Part shown: positions 34,860 to 48,000 of the stretch, piece after piece
How the letters are laid out: every line of letters begins with the position of its first letter
Position numbering within the stretch: position 1 is the first letter of the stretch
From: Linyphia triangularis
Taxonomy: Eukaryota > Arthropoda > Arachnida > Araneae > Linyphiidae
Length of the DNA: 64,000 nucleotides
NCBI GenBank assembly: GCA_963978545.1
Contig: OZ021723.1
Span: 2,604,001-2,668,000 of the forward strand
Reading direction: 5' to 3'
Notes under the pieces: model-generated
Databases searched by the model: none
What the model was told of the DNA's origin: nothing
Seen by the model: only the letters and a program-made list of their open reading frames with translations
Made by a program: the position numbers and the translations under genes

Positions 34860-35460
34860 TTTTTTTTTTTTTTTTTGCATTTCTCCACGTTCTGAAAAAC
34901 CCCCGAGTTCAAAAAAGTGAAAAAATGTCTGTTGGTGTATGTATGTCTGTGGTCAGCATAAGTCCCAAGCGGATTGACCTACGTTGTTGAAATTTTATGT
35001 ACAGGATAGTAGTGGCCATGTGACATCTCGTAAAGGTTTTGGTAAAAATCGCTTTGGTTACACCCATAGACTTATTATTATCGATAGACTGCGCGTTCCC
35101 ACTTCAATAAATCATACAACGAGAATGAAACCAAAATGAATCACAAAATTCGTCTATCAGTCACGTGGTTTTTAATTTGGCTACGTCGTAAAATTAATCC
35201 TTTATCTAATAATCTTATTATCCTTTATCGCCTGAGTGAGGAGAAACCCGCCAAATCTGCAACCCTGCTCCCAAAAAGTCCCTACTCATGTGATTCATTT
35301 TGGTTTCATTCTCGTTGTATAATTGAAGTGAGAACGCGCAGTCTATTGATAATAATAAGTCTATGGTTACACCACCTGTGTGTGTACCCACTATATGATA
35401 CAAGTGAATTTTCAATGAAGTTATGCCTTTTAAGGTGTTCTAAACATCCCCGTCACCGAA
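34860..35460 (+). mobile_element. TIR-2 element fragment with nested hAT MITE
   Basis: 'catttctccacgttctg', 'tctgtggtcagcataag' and 'ttttaaggtgttctaaacatcccc' match 11190-11735 and 38333-38690. A 301-bp MITE splits it (35065-35365), and a SINE-B begins at its right edge. Confidence 0.65.
35065..35365. mobile_element. hAT-type MITE with perfect 8-bp TSD
   Basis: The ends CATAGACTTATTATTATCG and their mirror form arms of about 85 bp. GTTACACC stands on both sides (35057-35064, 35366-35373), an exact 8-bp duplication. The 124-aa ORF over it crosses the palindrome and is not a gene. Confidence 0.88.
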
Positions 35461-35463
35461 ATT

Positions 35464-36425
35464 TCCGTAGAAGGTTGGTTGGTTCATACGTTCAACGACC
35501 TTTATTATGAACAATAACGGCTAATCAGGCCGGGATATACAGCTTAACGTGGATTCTGAACAACAACATCTATGTTTCAATCGGGTTCATGGACCCCCCC
35601 CCCCCCCCAGGAATATTTGCAAGAAAGTGCAAGACTAGATTTTTAAATCATTAATTTTTTTAAAAATGTTAATTAATAATTATGCATTATAAATTATACT
35701 CTTTGAGAATAATTAAAATTCATGGTATATATTTTTGAAAGTGCAACCCTGTTAATGAGAAAAAAAATACAAAATAGTAAAAATATTAAAATATATTTTT
35801 TTAAGGATTTTTTTAATCATTAAACTAGATCTCACGGCATTCAAGAGACAGTGTTTTGAATAGAGGAACTCGAAGATGCAAAAATACAGAAGAGTAACAT
35901 ATTTTTATTTCTTCCAAGTTTCGGATATAAGAAAAAAAAAAATTCAAAATGAAACACGAAAGAAGTATTAGAATATGTTCAATTGAATTCTAAAAATAGA
36001 TTTCAAGATAGTTTATCTGATGACTTAAAAACAAAACATTTTCATAGAATTTTCAGAACTACGCAGGAAATGATTATACAATAAAAGGAATAAATACTTC
36101 TATTAATCATAGACAACGAGCGCCAGAAAACCGTCAAGCAAGTAACTATAAAAACGATGTTGGAAAGAAACAAAAAGACTAGATTAATAGGAAGAAAAAA
36201 AAAAAGAAAAAAAAAAAAAAATGCTCATTCTAACATAAAAGTATAAACGGCATATGTGCTTTTTTATCTTGGAATTTACATCTTTTCCTCATTTTTTAAA
36301 AAATTTCAAGCGCCAGGGGGGTGCAAGTGCACCTCCTTGCACCCTCTAGGGGGCCCATGATCGGGTTTCGTAGTCGTACGCGGCACCTGTGGCATACGAG
36401 TTCAGATCGCTAACCACACAGCCAA
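35464..36425 (-). mobile_element. SINE-B copy, split by a hAT insertion
   Basis: The tail half is 35464-35587 ('aacggctaatcaggccggg', 'cagcttaacgtggattctg'). The head half is 36360-36425 ('cgtacgcggcacctgtggc', 'gatcgctaaccaca'). Joined across 35588-36359 they match the copies at 30912-31080 and 54795-54960. Confidence 0.65.
35588..36359. mobile_element. hAT-like non-autonomous element
   Basis: The ends are CATGGACCCCC and GGGGGCCCATG. The 8-bp TSD ATCGGGTT at 35580-35587 and 36360-36367 is exact. The interior is A-rich with no ORF. The C-run after the left end and 'ggtgcaagtgcacctcc' near the right end are characteristic. Confidence 0.8.
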
Positions 36426-36430
36426 TAGGT

Positions 36431-37240
36431 GGGCGAAATTCCCGTGGAGATGCGATTAAGGCAAAAAAGAAAGGGGATTAAAAAAAAAAAGAAAGAAAAA
36501 AAAAAAAAAAGAATGTCGTTAACACAGAGTTATCTTCTCTTGAGCTTCGCCCATCAATGACTGTTTTTATCTGTTTCACTTACAAGAAAAGATAATGTAA
36601 CATTTATCGAACAACATGCATATACCACCAAAGTAGTAAACATTTTAACGATTTCTTTTGTGTGGTTAGTGTACTAATTATCGCCAAAAATAATGCTCAG
36701 TTGGGCATTTTTTTTTTTTAATTAATGAAAATATGAAAACGTTAAATAACACTAATCCATGGCAAATATTAATACAGGTGTAAATGAAAACTGTGCGATG
36801 TTCTTCACCCTTAGTTTTTCTAAGTTTGAATTTGTTAATATTTTTATTAAATTTCACAGTAAAATTAACAATGCGTGACTACTTTGGCTTTTACATATCG
36901 CGATAACTATAGACATTTTATCCATAGCAATTTAAAGAGTGTTTAGATCTAAAAGTATGTAAATTGTTAAAAGTTGAAATGGGTTGGTAATTCTAGAAAA
37001 AATAATTGCTAAAAGATAACTGTATATTAAGCTTATGATATATTTTCCCAAAATCAAAATGTTCACTTTACAGTAATAATTTTTGAAAAATGCAAGAAAC
37101 GTGATATGATAAAGTGGAATTTAGAGAGAATATTCGAAAGACCTTAAATCATATCTCCTACCCTAAATGTGATTATATTTAAAGATTTTCAAACTTTAAC
37201 TTTTTTAAAGGCTTTGTTGAATAAAATTATAGTTAAATAA
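36431..37240. other. Unassigned AT-rich interval
   Basis: No supported feature other than A-rich tracts. Confidence 0.4.
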
Positions 37241-37726
37241 TATAACCTATAAAAACAGAGTTTTTAAAAAAATCTGTTACATGCATTGTCAATTTTTATA
37301 TTTATTTACACAGCGACGAAGTCAAAAATATTGGTATCAACAAAACGAGGCAACCTACATTTCAAAATTTATTTATTAAAAATGAACGTAAATCTCGCAT
37401 CCAAATATCATTTATTTATCTTGATTAAAGTAATTTTATTATTTATTAATTAAAAAAATTGGCAATAGGAAAGAGTTTTGATAATGATAGGTTTAATGTT
37501 ATTTTAATGCGATTGGATGGCGGCAAGTTGGTTTATTAGTATTCCGTAAAGTCGACCTTTTAGTGATAGTAACAGCCCCAAAATTTGATAGAATGCATTG
37601 TCATCGACATCGAAGCTATCTGCCGAGTTTCAGCCCGATAGGGTGATGGCTAATTAGGCCTCCGCAGATTCTGCTCCCAGCTCCCATCGACAAACAAACA
37701 CACAAAATCGAAGTTAATATAAAAGA

Positions 37727-37730
<4 letters not shown>
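37241..37730. repeat. Dispersed repeat family G, inverted/rearranged copy
   Basis: The left part resembles 19840-20000 ('aaatttatttatta', 'ggcaataggaaagagttt'). The right part is 1377-1760 inverted ('gtcgaccttttagtgat', 'gcctccgcagattc'). Confidence 0.45.

Positions 37731-37820
<90 letters not shown>
37731..37820. repeat. (AT)45 microsatellite
   Basis: Ninety bases of uninterrupted AT dinucleotide at the edge of a family G repeat. The 71-aa ORF with an (IY)n run is read through it. Confidence 0.95.
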
Positions 37821-37822
<2 letters not shown>

Positions 37823-38332
37823 TCTAGTCAATGTTGGACGTCTGTAACTTCACTCTAAATTTGTTAGTTTAATTGGTGCAATTTCTTTTAGCAAAATGTA
37901 ACCCAAGATCAAAACACTGTTTCCTACCGGCCTTTTTCTTTCAAACTCCAAATATTCAAATGCCCTTCATTATTACTAAGCAATAATATTTCATTTGTAG
38001 AACAAAATCCATAGCTATCTTTTTGTAGTCATTAAGAGTAATTCTGCTTCGGAGCTTGAAAGTATTTCACATAGGGAAATTTGCGTCGAGGAAATTATGT
38101 AGTTGGTTGTTAAATGAACAAATTGGAGTTGTATATAATTCTCACCCTCTAAAAATGTTCTTTCTGTGAATAAAAAACACCTTGAATTGTTCAAGAATAA
38201 AAAATAAAAAAATTAAAAAAAGGTATTTAGAGGACCCTCGAAGTCACTGAATTTACATAACAAATAGTCAAAATACTGTGAAAAAAGATATTTTCATTAG
38301 CTACATAGCAAACTAATAACGATCAAATGACA
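37821..38332. other. Unassigned interval upstream of MMACHC
   Basis: No promoter or exon could be identified. A 5' non-coding exon of MMACHC may lie here or further left but cannot be called. Confidence 0.35.
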
Positions 38333-38690
38333 ATTTTTTTGCATTTCTCTACCTTTTGGAACATCCGGATTTTAAAAAAAATTATCTAGAAAAAATGTAT
38401 ATGTGTGTATGTGTTTACGTGGTCACTATAATTCGCGAACAAATTGACCTACGATGTTCAAATTTGGTGTGCGGGCTGGTGGTAGCACAAAGACCTACCA
38501 TTAAAGTTTTCGTCAAAATCGAACATGGGCATAAGGTAGCTGCCATTGAAAAAATCATGTTTTTCAGTGATTACTAAAAAAAACGCTTATAACGATTTTG
38601 ATAAAAATAGCTGTGGTAATGCCTTTGAAGGTGTTCTAAACATTCCCCCCTCCGAAATTCCCATAAAAATGCGATAAAATTATGAAAAGT
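38333..38690 (+). mobile_element. TIR-2 element fragment
   Basis: 'catttctctaccttttgg', 'gacctacgatgttcaaattt' and 'ttttcgtcaaaatcg' match 11190-11735. It ends about 250 bp before the MMACHC start codon. Confidence 0.65.
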
Positions 38691-38930
38691 TGAAAAACGG
38701 GTGCCTCTAATACTCTCTCTGCTCTTGAGTATTTTCTTGTAAAAAGAAATTGAAAATGACGTCAAAATCGACAATTGTTTTCTGCAACTGTTAATTGTCA
38801 CAACTGTAACTGCACAGGATGTTTATTTACATTTATTTTTTATTTTTAAAGCGGTTTCTAAAACACATGTTGTAAAAGTATGTAAACCTACTTAATTGCG
38901 GAAACTTTTGATAATATCTGTTCTATTTAG

Positions 38931-38946
38931 TTCAATGTAGGAGGCA
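38931..38946 (+). other. MMACHC: MMACHC 5'UTR part of first coding exon
   Basis: The pyrimidine-rich 'tctgttctatttag' ending at 38930 is a good splice acceptor, so the exon probably begins at 38931. That implies an upstream non-coding exon, which was not found. An in-frame TAG at 38938-38940 stops any extension and fixes the first ATG at 38947. Confidence 0.5.
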
Positions 38947-39039
38947 ATGGTTCATGAAAATCCAGACACAGTTGGAGGGATTTTACATCAACTGGAGAAT
39001 GGCTTTGGATCTCTAGGATTTGAATTTCACCCATTTAAA
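38947..39039 (+). CDS. MMACHC: MMACHC coding exon 1
   Basis: 31 codons, MVHENPDTVGGIL...GFEFHPFK, ending at AAA before the donor GTATAG (39040). This is the N-terminal helix and first strand. An in-frame TAG nine bases upstream supports the start. Confidence 0.9.
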
Positions 39040-42000
39040 GTATAGTTTAGGATTATTATACCTATTTTTGTCACTAAAGCACAATTTTAATTTATTTATT
39101 TCTAGCTGTATTGAGAGTTTCCGTATTCCTGTCCGATTGAGGAAATTAGTTGACATTACATTTTAGAATTTGCAGAAACAGTATAAACAATTACTTTTAA
39201 ACAGTAACACAATTAGTGGGATTCTTAAATGTTGTATCTTTAATCGCTGCATTTAAATGAAGTTGGTCTGGGTTTTTTTGGGGAAATAACCTATTGTGGA
39301 TCTATGATGTAGAAGTTATCCTTGAAATGATAATTTGTGTTCTTTAATATCTAAATACTCCCAATATGAAAACCATTAAAACTATTTTTTTATATTCTTC
39401 CATTTTTATCAAACATGTACAATTCATATAAAATGCCGATTTAAGTTTTTTGGTTGAAATTCCAAGTCCAGTACAGATTCTATGCCAAGCTAAGATGATT
39501 TTCGCCCAAAAATGGCTGCCCTACCATTTTTTTTAATTACAAGTGAACTGCCTTTAATTGCCATAATTTGGCCCAGTTTCATGTAAACAATCCTTGGCAC
39601 AGAATCCGTACCGGAATTGAAATTTTAACCAGTTTTTTTGGCCCAAACATTGAAAGCAGTTAAAAATTTGAAACTCTTCCGGACCGGAAGTAATGTTTTT
39701 TATAATAAATTTAAACAAATTTTTTTTTTACAAGTTTCAATTTTTAACCAATAATGTAATTGCCTTTGCTTTCAGCAACATCTTGACCTCTAGTATGCAA
39801 ATATGCAATGCTGGATTGATAAATATCAATTTGTTTTTAAGCAAAATACCTGGAGGTAGCATTTTGGATATCATCTAAAATTTCTTTCATGTAGAAAGTG
39901 TTGTAGCAATAGGAATAAATGGAAATCTGATTATGCAATTTTGGGCGAGTATATGGGGGGGGGGGGGGGGAGGCAGTACCTCTCACCTGAATAATTTTTG
40001 GTGTCCCATCCCTCCCCATTCTTCCCTACTATTTTGTGTATCTTACCTAAGGACACCTTTTTGCATACATACCTCACATATTTATGCAATTTTATAGTTA
40101 CCTAGTGTAAGTACTTGCATGTAATTTATTTTTCCGATAAATTAAGTATTCTTCATAATCTCAATTTCCTTGCCAATAGTTTTTGTTTCAATCATAATTT
40201 CCTAGTTGCTGAAACTAATTTGCAATACTTTTGAAGTTCTCTAAGTGTTTTTTCTTGTCCACATTTAATGTAAGTTATTTCCCCTAATTAGATTGGATGG
40301 TACAACTGCTTTGTCCAACCTGTTTTCAAGCTCAGTTATGATGAGGATACAGTGGCTTTTCTTGTGGTAAGCTCTCCTAAAATGTTTGAGAATGCATTTG
40401 TTCCATTTCTGCAGAAGCATCTAATAAGTGGTTTGAAGGATGCCATTGATGAATGCATGAAATTCTACCTTTCAAAAATCCCTAAGGTACAGTTTACTTT
40501 TTACACTTTTTCAGATATTAGGAGATATAAGACACAAAGGTATAAAATTTCTAAAAAGATATTCTGAAATTTTTTTTTGGTAGATGTATTTTCAACATTA
40601 TAATTCAGTAAACTATTTTATATTAAAACAACTCTTTTTAATGCATATTTTTAAAAAAAATTTAGGTTTGTGTAAATTTTTTGTTTTATTCTTTTATAAA
40701 TTCTAAACTTATTCTTATATCTTACAGTGTTTTTATTCTAAGTAACTCAAAAAGATTTATAGAATAAATTATCTTTGTAATTTTTGTTAATTGTCCTTGG
40801 AATTTTTTTTTTTTTTTATATTGTTAATTGAGGGACTAAGAAGCAAAGGGGTCTATGTAACTTTTTTTAACTTTTTAGAAAACACACTTTAGAGTTTCTT
40901 ATTTATATTAAATTCTATGAAAATTATTTGTTGTTCAAATACTAATCTCTGGAACAAAGATATCACTAGAGCTGTTTTACATATACTTATAATTAATTTC
41001 ATTTTTTTTTTGTATATTTCTAGTTTCAAATGCATTAATTACTCCATTCATTAAAAAAAATCACTTTTGCCTCTGAGGCCCTCATTTAACAAATTAAAGA
41101 TATTGTTATGAATTTTTCCACTGTGGCAATGATGGCATAGTTTTTAAGATAAAAATTATTATTTATTCACTTCAGAAAACTCACAAAAGTTATTCGAAGA
41201 ACAATGCAATCACTATCAATCTTCAACACAAGCTTCAATAAAAACAACTTCGAATACAGCGATTATACAAGCTCACTCCAATAGGTAAACAAAGCGATCC
41301 GCTTTCATCGAGATCAAGTTCATTCGAGTTCCGAAGTCAAACTGAAAACTTTCCCGATTTGCGGTTTTATTTATACCAGGCGCTTGAGAATATTCTCGAA
41401 ATATCCAGCCAATTCGTCGAAAAAGAAACATCTCGAAATTTCTCGATTGCTTTAGGTGTTACCACCTTTTTCTAACCTGCATTATCGCTGTTAATAAATG
41501 AAATAAGATAAAATAAATTACAGTAGAATTTTAAAGTAATATGTCACTATTTACAGACAATTTGTGCAACAATATATATTGGAAAAAATACACAGAAAAA
41601 ATTTCTCTTATTTATAATAAAGTGCTCCACAAAACTATAGGTCCATTTCAGAAAATCATACCTTAAAATTATTTATACGTAATTATATATGAAAACAACA
41701 CAAAGTCAAATGAAGTGAAGATAAAATGCCAAATACAATTATATATTTTATTTGCAATTGAATAATAAATTGAAAAAAACTAGAAATAAAAAAAACCATC
41801 ACTTTGCCCTCAAAATAATTATAAGTCCATGCAGTTTTATTAATTGATTGAGGCCGACCAAACTGTATAGTGGTTAGCATACTGGTTTCTAGACCTCGAG
41901 GTTGCGGGTTCGAGTCGCGTGTAAGGCATGGGTGTTTGTAAATCTATGTTGGCTTGTCAAATGACAAATGTTTTGGCGCATTATAGCCCTCGTGTTGCTG

Positions 42001-45000
42001 ACGGCACCAGATAATCTAAAAACAACCAACTGTCTATTGATTGAGCCACTATTTTTACGGATTACAGTAAAGATTTGGTCTTTCATGCTATTAATAAGGG
42101 TTTTAAGTGTATTTTTGTATAAAATTTCCTATGTACTTTTAATAGCTTGCTTTAATTAAGCAAACCATTGGTAAATCATGTTATTCTCATAATTTTTGCG
42201 CACAAGAAGGCCCCAAACATGTTCAATTGGATTGTAGTCAGGTGAGCATGCTGGTCAATCAATTACATTAACTTTTTTAGCAGACAACCATTGCTTCGTG
42301 CTTTTACTCGCATATACTGATGCATTATCATGTTGGAAGATAGGACGATTTTGTTGAAATTGACGTAAATATTGTCAAAAGATTTTTTCGAGCATAGTTT
42401 CATATGCCTTGCTATCCATTTTAGATGACACAAAATTCCATGAGACAGTTCTTCGGGCACTAATGGCTCCCCAGACCATACAGTTACCTCCTCCAAAATT
42501 CCACTTTGAGATGTGTTTTTTCTCTTTCTGAGGTCAGGCCAGTAGGAATTGAATCCATCTGGGCTGTCCAGTTTAAATTTTTTCTCATCACCGACCATGA
42601 CCTAAACATATTTAAATGAAAATAAGGATAAATTTGATAAAGAGGTGATATTTATTTTAGGATAGAAAAAGAATTGAAAAGCCTACCTTGTCCCACTCTC
42701 TGTCAGGTCAAATTCTAGCCATTTAACCTTGTGTTTACCTACTATTCAGATGAGGTGCCTTCTTCAATTTTGTATGAACAAGTCTTTATAACATGCTAAC
42801 AGTCTCAGATGAAACATTAAGGTTGCAATCATTTCACATGCAGAGATCATCGAATTGGAGGCTTTTTTCAAAACTATTCGTTTGTCTTTCAGAAAGTAGT
42901 GAAGGACATCCAGAACGTTTATTCTTGCCATACTGAGATTTTTTACGCAAGAAATTTCCAACAACCTTATGAGATCTTCCTATCGCACATGCAATTTCTC
43001 TGACATCTTTGCCAGAGTGATTATATGCCTTAGTCATTCCTCTCTCCCCCCCCACTCCATTAATTCTAAACTTCTTGACATTATAGGAAATACAAAAAAA
43101 ACAGTGTAACTGCCTATGGATATGTGTGTGAAATATGCACTGGACCTCTATATCTGTGCTTACTCGAGGGTGGAGTTTTGGCGAATTTGCATAATGCTCG
43201 TTGTTAAACCAATAAAAAAGCACCAGCATATCTAAAAACATATCTAAAAACACCAGCATTTGCATATCTTTTTTCTTTGATGCGTTCTCCTATCAGACTT
43301 CAAGCAAAAATGGTTTTGCTTTTGAGAATTACAAATAACTGAAAGTTATAAGACAGACCTATAGTTTTGTAGAGCACTTTATTACGGTTCCAATCAAAGT
43401 TATAAGTTTTAGAATAACTTGATTGAGAAGCAACTTTTACAGTGCTAATCTCTTTATATAAAAATGAATGTATGTCTATGTGTTTATCTTTTATGCATTA
43501 TTACACCATTCATCCTATCGCCATGAAACTTTGGGATATTGCTGAGTACACACCTGCAAAGGTTTCTGGCATAAGTATTTGGAGTGGAAGAGGGGTCAAA
43601 CATTCCAAATTAAGGAAATTCGAATGTCCCACTTCCAATGTAGTCACAACTCTGAAAATTGGTACTAATATAAAAAAAGGCAAACGTAGAAAAATTAAGC
43701 TATTCCTATCTCAATTGACCAACTTTAAGGGGTTGAAAAGTGATCAAACTTTCCAAATTAGGGATATTAGAATATACCACTTACAATGTAGTTACAGCTC
43801 TGATATTCGGTAAAAATATCAACAAGAGCAAGTATAGAAAAATTAAGCTATTCCAATATCAATTCACTAATTTTAAAGTGTCGAAAAGTTCCGAAAAGGA
43901 GTATTCCGATGTTCTACTTCCAGTGCAGTCATAACTCTGAAAATTGGTACAAAAGTCAACAAGGGCAAGCATAGAAAAAGTTAATTATTCCGATGTCGAT
44001 TAACCATGGTCAAAATCGGGTCAAACTTTTCAAACATGAAATATCCAAATGTCCCACTTGCAATATAGCCATAACTCTGATATTATGAACAAAAATCACT
44101 AAGGACAAGAATTGAAAAATTAAGTTATTGCGATAAAAAATTAACTTATATTAAAGGGTCGAAAAGGAGTCAAAACAATCTAAAAACGAGTAATATCCCA
44201 ATGTCCCAGTTTCAATATTGTCATATCTCTGAAATTTGATACGAAGGGCTAGCAAAAGTGAAGTAAACAATTCCGATCTTGATGAACTAATTTTAAAAGG
44301 TCAAAAAGAGGTTGAAACTTTTGATACAAGGAATAGCGCAATGTCCCATTTTCAAAGAAGTCACAATTCTGCAATTTGATACATCTGCCAATAAACTAAG
44401 CTATTCCAATATCGTTTAATTAATTTTAAAGAATCGAAAGGGATCTAAACGTTCCAAACGAGCTCTACTTCTAATTTAGTCAAATTTTTGTAGTTTGGCA
44501 GCAAAGCCTAAAAAATGTAAGCACTTTCGATCTTGATTGATTAATTTTAAAGGGTCGAAATGGGATCAAAACGGTTCATATGTTAAGAATATTCCTATAC
44601 CTTATATCCAATATAGTCAGAATTATAACATTTGAAACAAGAGTTCAATTTTCAGAGATCGAAACGGGATAGAACACCCAAAATGTGGAAATCATGAATG
44701 CCTTTTGATTGTTAAAATGCACATTATAAAATTTCGTAAAGCACAGGTATTCTTCCAGTTATTTAATAAAGTAGACTTTAACTTTTGATTTCTTTTAATT
44801 CAGAACTGTCAATATTAGTTTTTAAAACAATAAAAAATCTAAAACTTTGACTGATTTAGTGTCATATCTTAAATTCATAAAGTTGAATTGTGATATAACT
44901 TGAATGATATTTTCAGTTGTTATCAAGTTTTAGTGTGAAGATAGTTCATGATTTTGAACTGCATCCAAATAGACGCCCAAAGATAATTATGCAAAGTGCT

Positions 45001-48000
45001 GCTCATGCTTCTGGAGCTGCATACTTCTATCGTCCTGAGGGCATAAACTTAAACACTGAGAAGAAAAAGGTATATACTAAATAATAATGCACATTGTATA
45101 TTCATGAAATAGTATTAGCATTTTTAATAATATTTAATTATCACACTTGTTATTGCAGATAGTATATTATTATGAAAAATGTATGTATATAAAATTGTTG
45201 TTTCACTGTCCATTTCAATAGTTCAAATTAGACAATTGTTTAAAAATAGTGGTATCCTAAGAGCAAGGGAAAATCTAAAAAAAATTTTAAATGTCAAATT
45301 TTTTTTTTTTAGAGAAATAAAAAAAAAAAAAAAAAATTTGAAACAAATCAAGGAATTTTGAAGTTTCAATTGAATTTAAGAAATATCTGAAATACAGAAA
45401 GGAGCAATTGTTTTAACAAAATGATGATCTTGTTATTCTCCTAGTGGATAATTTGCATACTATTCTTTCATAGTGAACGTTCATATATATTTTTTTTAAT
45501 TCTCAGTATATTCAATTTTTGAGGATGTTTTATTTTATAATTTCAACTCAACTATATTTTTAGACTTGTTTAAACCCTTTTAGTAAAAATGTTCTTATAA
45601 CTGTCTTTTTAGTGCAGAGTCCTGTAAATTGTCAGTACTTTACCCAATAGAATTTTAATTGTCTCTCCTAAGTGTATTAGTTTCAAAACGATTGTTATGA
45701 AGCTTCAGTGTGAAGATAAATATTGTAGCTAAACGGGGATTTTGTTACTCTCCTAATGAATAATTTGCATACTATTCTGTCTTTGCAAACATTCATATAT
45801 TTTGTTTCTGATTTTTGCTTCATTTTTGGAACTAAAATTAAAATCTTTAAAAGCAAATTATTAATTCAAATGTCTTTTTTTTTTTTTTTCGTAATAGGTA
45901 CTAACATATTAATTTAATGTTTTTTTTTTTTGTTTGTTATAATATAAATTTGCTTGATATTTTTATCCTAGACAGTTGATTAAATTGTTGCTAATCCATT
46001 TTAACTAAATTTTAATATGAACCTTTCACATGTTTGATGGAAGTGCAATATTAGTGACTAAATGTAATCAATTAAAATTATAAACTTAACCATTCTCACT
46101 GTAAAAAAATCTTCTGACCTAAGTGCTGCTGGGACCTTCTATAGTTATAGTTATAAAAAGATAATATGTTAGAGACTATTGTATTTGCCTATTGAAGGCA
46201 GGTGATCATTAGGGCAGACTGTATATTCTTGTGCATTGTATCCAGGAAAGTCCTAGAAAATAAAATTTTTAAAGAAGGTTGTGAGAGAACCGTACATTCT
46301 TTAATTGGCGTTTTTGTTTCCTCTAAGTTCAAATCGCACAAGAATCACTGTTAAAACATGATGCAAGATTTTGTGGATAATAATCTATGCACATAAGAAT
46401 ATGTAACATCAACTCATGTTCCTAAAGGAATATGTCTTTGGGTATTGTTGTCAGCCGTTGACTGTACATCAATTCTTCATTCCAGCGTGTGCTAGTAACT
46501 TTTTGAAAATCCAAATTAAACTAAAGACTGCCAAGTAGGAATAACAAGTTACTCAACTAAAGACCTCAAATTGGTAACACTCAAAGGTATTAAAATCGAG
46601 GTAAAAAGGCTGAATTTCGAATCTAGTCAATAACTTGTGAAAAAATGTTTTATGCTCCTATCGTTAAAAAAATCCCTTCCTATAAATATTCCAAGAATCA
46701 CTATATTGTGTCTCTCCATGTAAAATTAACTGTTTCTGTGCTAGAATGCAGTTTCAAGTTACACTAAAATAACATTCTACTGCCACATTTTACAATCATG
46801 CCTTTTCTCTGTACAGTGACATCTATATATGTTTTCTGTAACTTCACCACTTTTTTCTTGGATATCAGTCTGTAAAAAGTATCCAGATGAATGTCCCTTA
46901 ATTTAAATGCTTAACTCTAAGGTGGCTACTTCTACTATAATACATATTCTTTTCTTTTTCTACAATTGCTTCTGCATACTTTAAACTTAATACAAACTCC
47001 TAGTAAGGATCATTTCCTGAACTTGCTCTGTTACAATCTTCTAGCCCAGTTCATTTAAAAATTATTGGGTGCACAAATAAATTTCTGCCATTTTCTATCA
47101 AAAATTAGGAAATTATTGTGAAAGAATTGTGCATTACGTTGTATTCAAACTATTGTCCATCACTAGCCACTACTTTTCCCCATCTATCTGGCAGCATTCG
47201 GATACCACATCGGAAGAACTCTTCACTTTTTTTAGGCTATCTATGAATCGACCCAATTTTTAGTATCTTCATATGATGTAAAGCGTGCCATTGACTGGAA
47301 CAAGGGATTATCCGAAGGAGCAATGTCTGGTAAATACGGCGGGTGGGGTAGGAATTCCCAATTAAGTGTTTCTAAGTAGGTTTTGGCTGGTACCGCAACA
47401 TGTGAATGAGCATTATCATATCAGAGAATAATTTTGTCGTGTCTAAGGTGGTTTTTCCTTGAGTGTTTGGCTCAATCTCATTAATTGTGTTCGGTAGAGA
47501 GCTCCAGTAATGGTTTCGCTCGGTTTCTGCAACTGATAATACACATAACCAAGCTGTTCATTCCAAATATACAGCATGAGTTTTTTCCCATGAATATTTG
47601 GTTTGACTATCGATGTTGAAGCATGGTTAGGTGATCCCCATGTTTTTTTCTTCTGTAGGTTATCATAGTGGATCCATTTTTCATCCCCACAGTGACTATA
47701 CGATGCAAAAAAAACTTTCTTTTATGCCTGGCAAGCAGCATTTCACATGTGCAAAATTGGCTTTCAACGTCTCTCAGCTTCAGTTCATATGGAAACCGAT
47801 TTTCTTGTTATTTAATCATTCCCAACAATTTAAAAAAAAAGTTAAATTGTTTGTTGAGATGCGTCTAATGTAAGTGCAAGTTCTTCTTGTATTTGGCACG
47901 AATCTTCCTCCAATTATCTTCCAATTCCGTATATTCCTACTCTTTCGACCTTCACTAGTATTCTTTGTCTTCAACATCAAACTCCCCGTTTTTAAACTTT

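Larger units (their letters stand above)
40487..44916 (+). other. MMACHC: MMACHC intron 2
   Basis: 4.43 kb, GTACAG...TTTCAG. It holds an LTR-like relic (41105-41462), a Tc1-type transposon with a SINE-A (41620-43379) and a Helitron (43449-44762). The 40490-41100 part is AT-rich with nothing recognised. Confidence 0.9.

Noticed and set aside
35136..35510. 124-aa ORF
   Set aside because: Crosses a palindromic MITE with an exact 8-bp TSD and flanking repeat.
37616..37831. ORF with (IY)n
   Set aside because: Translation of an (AT)45 microsatellite.
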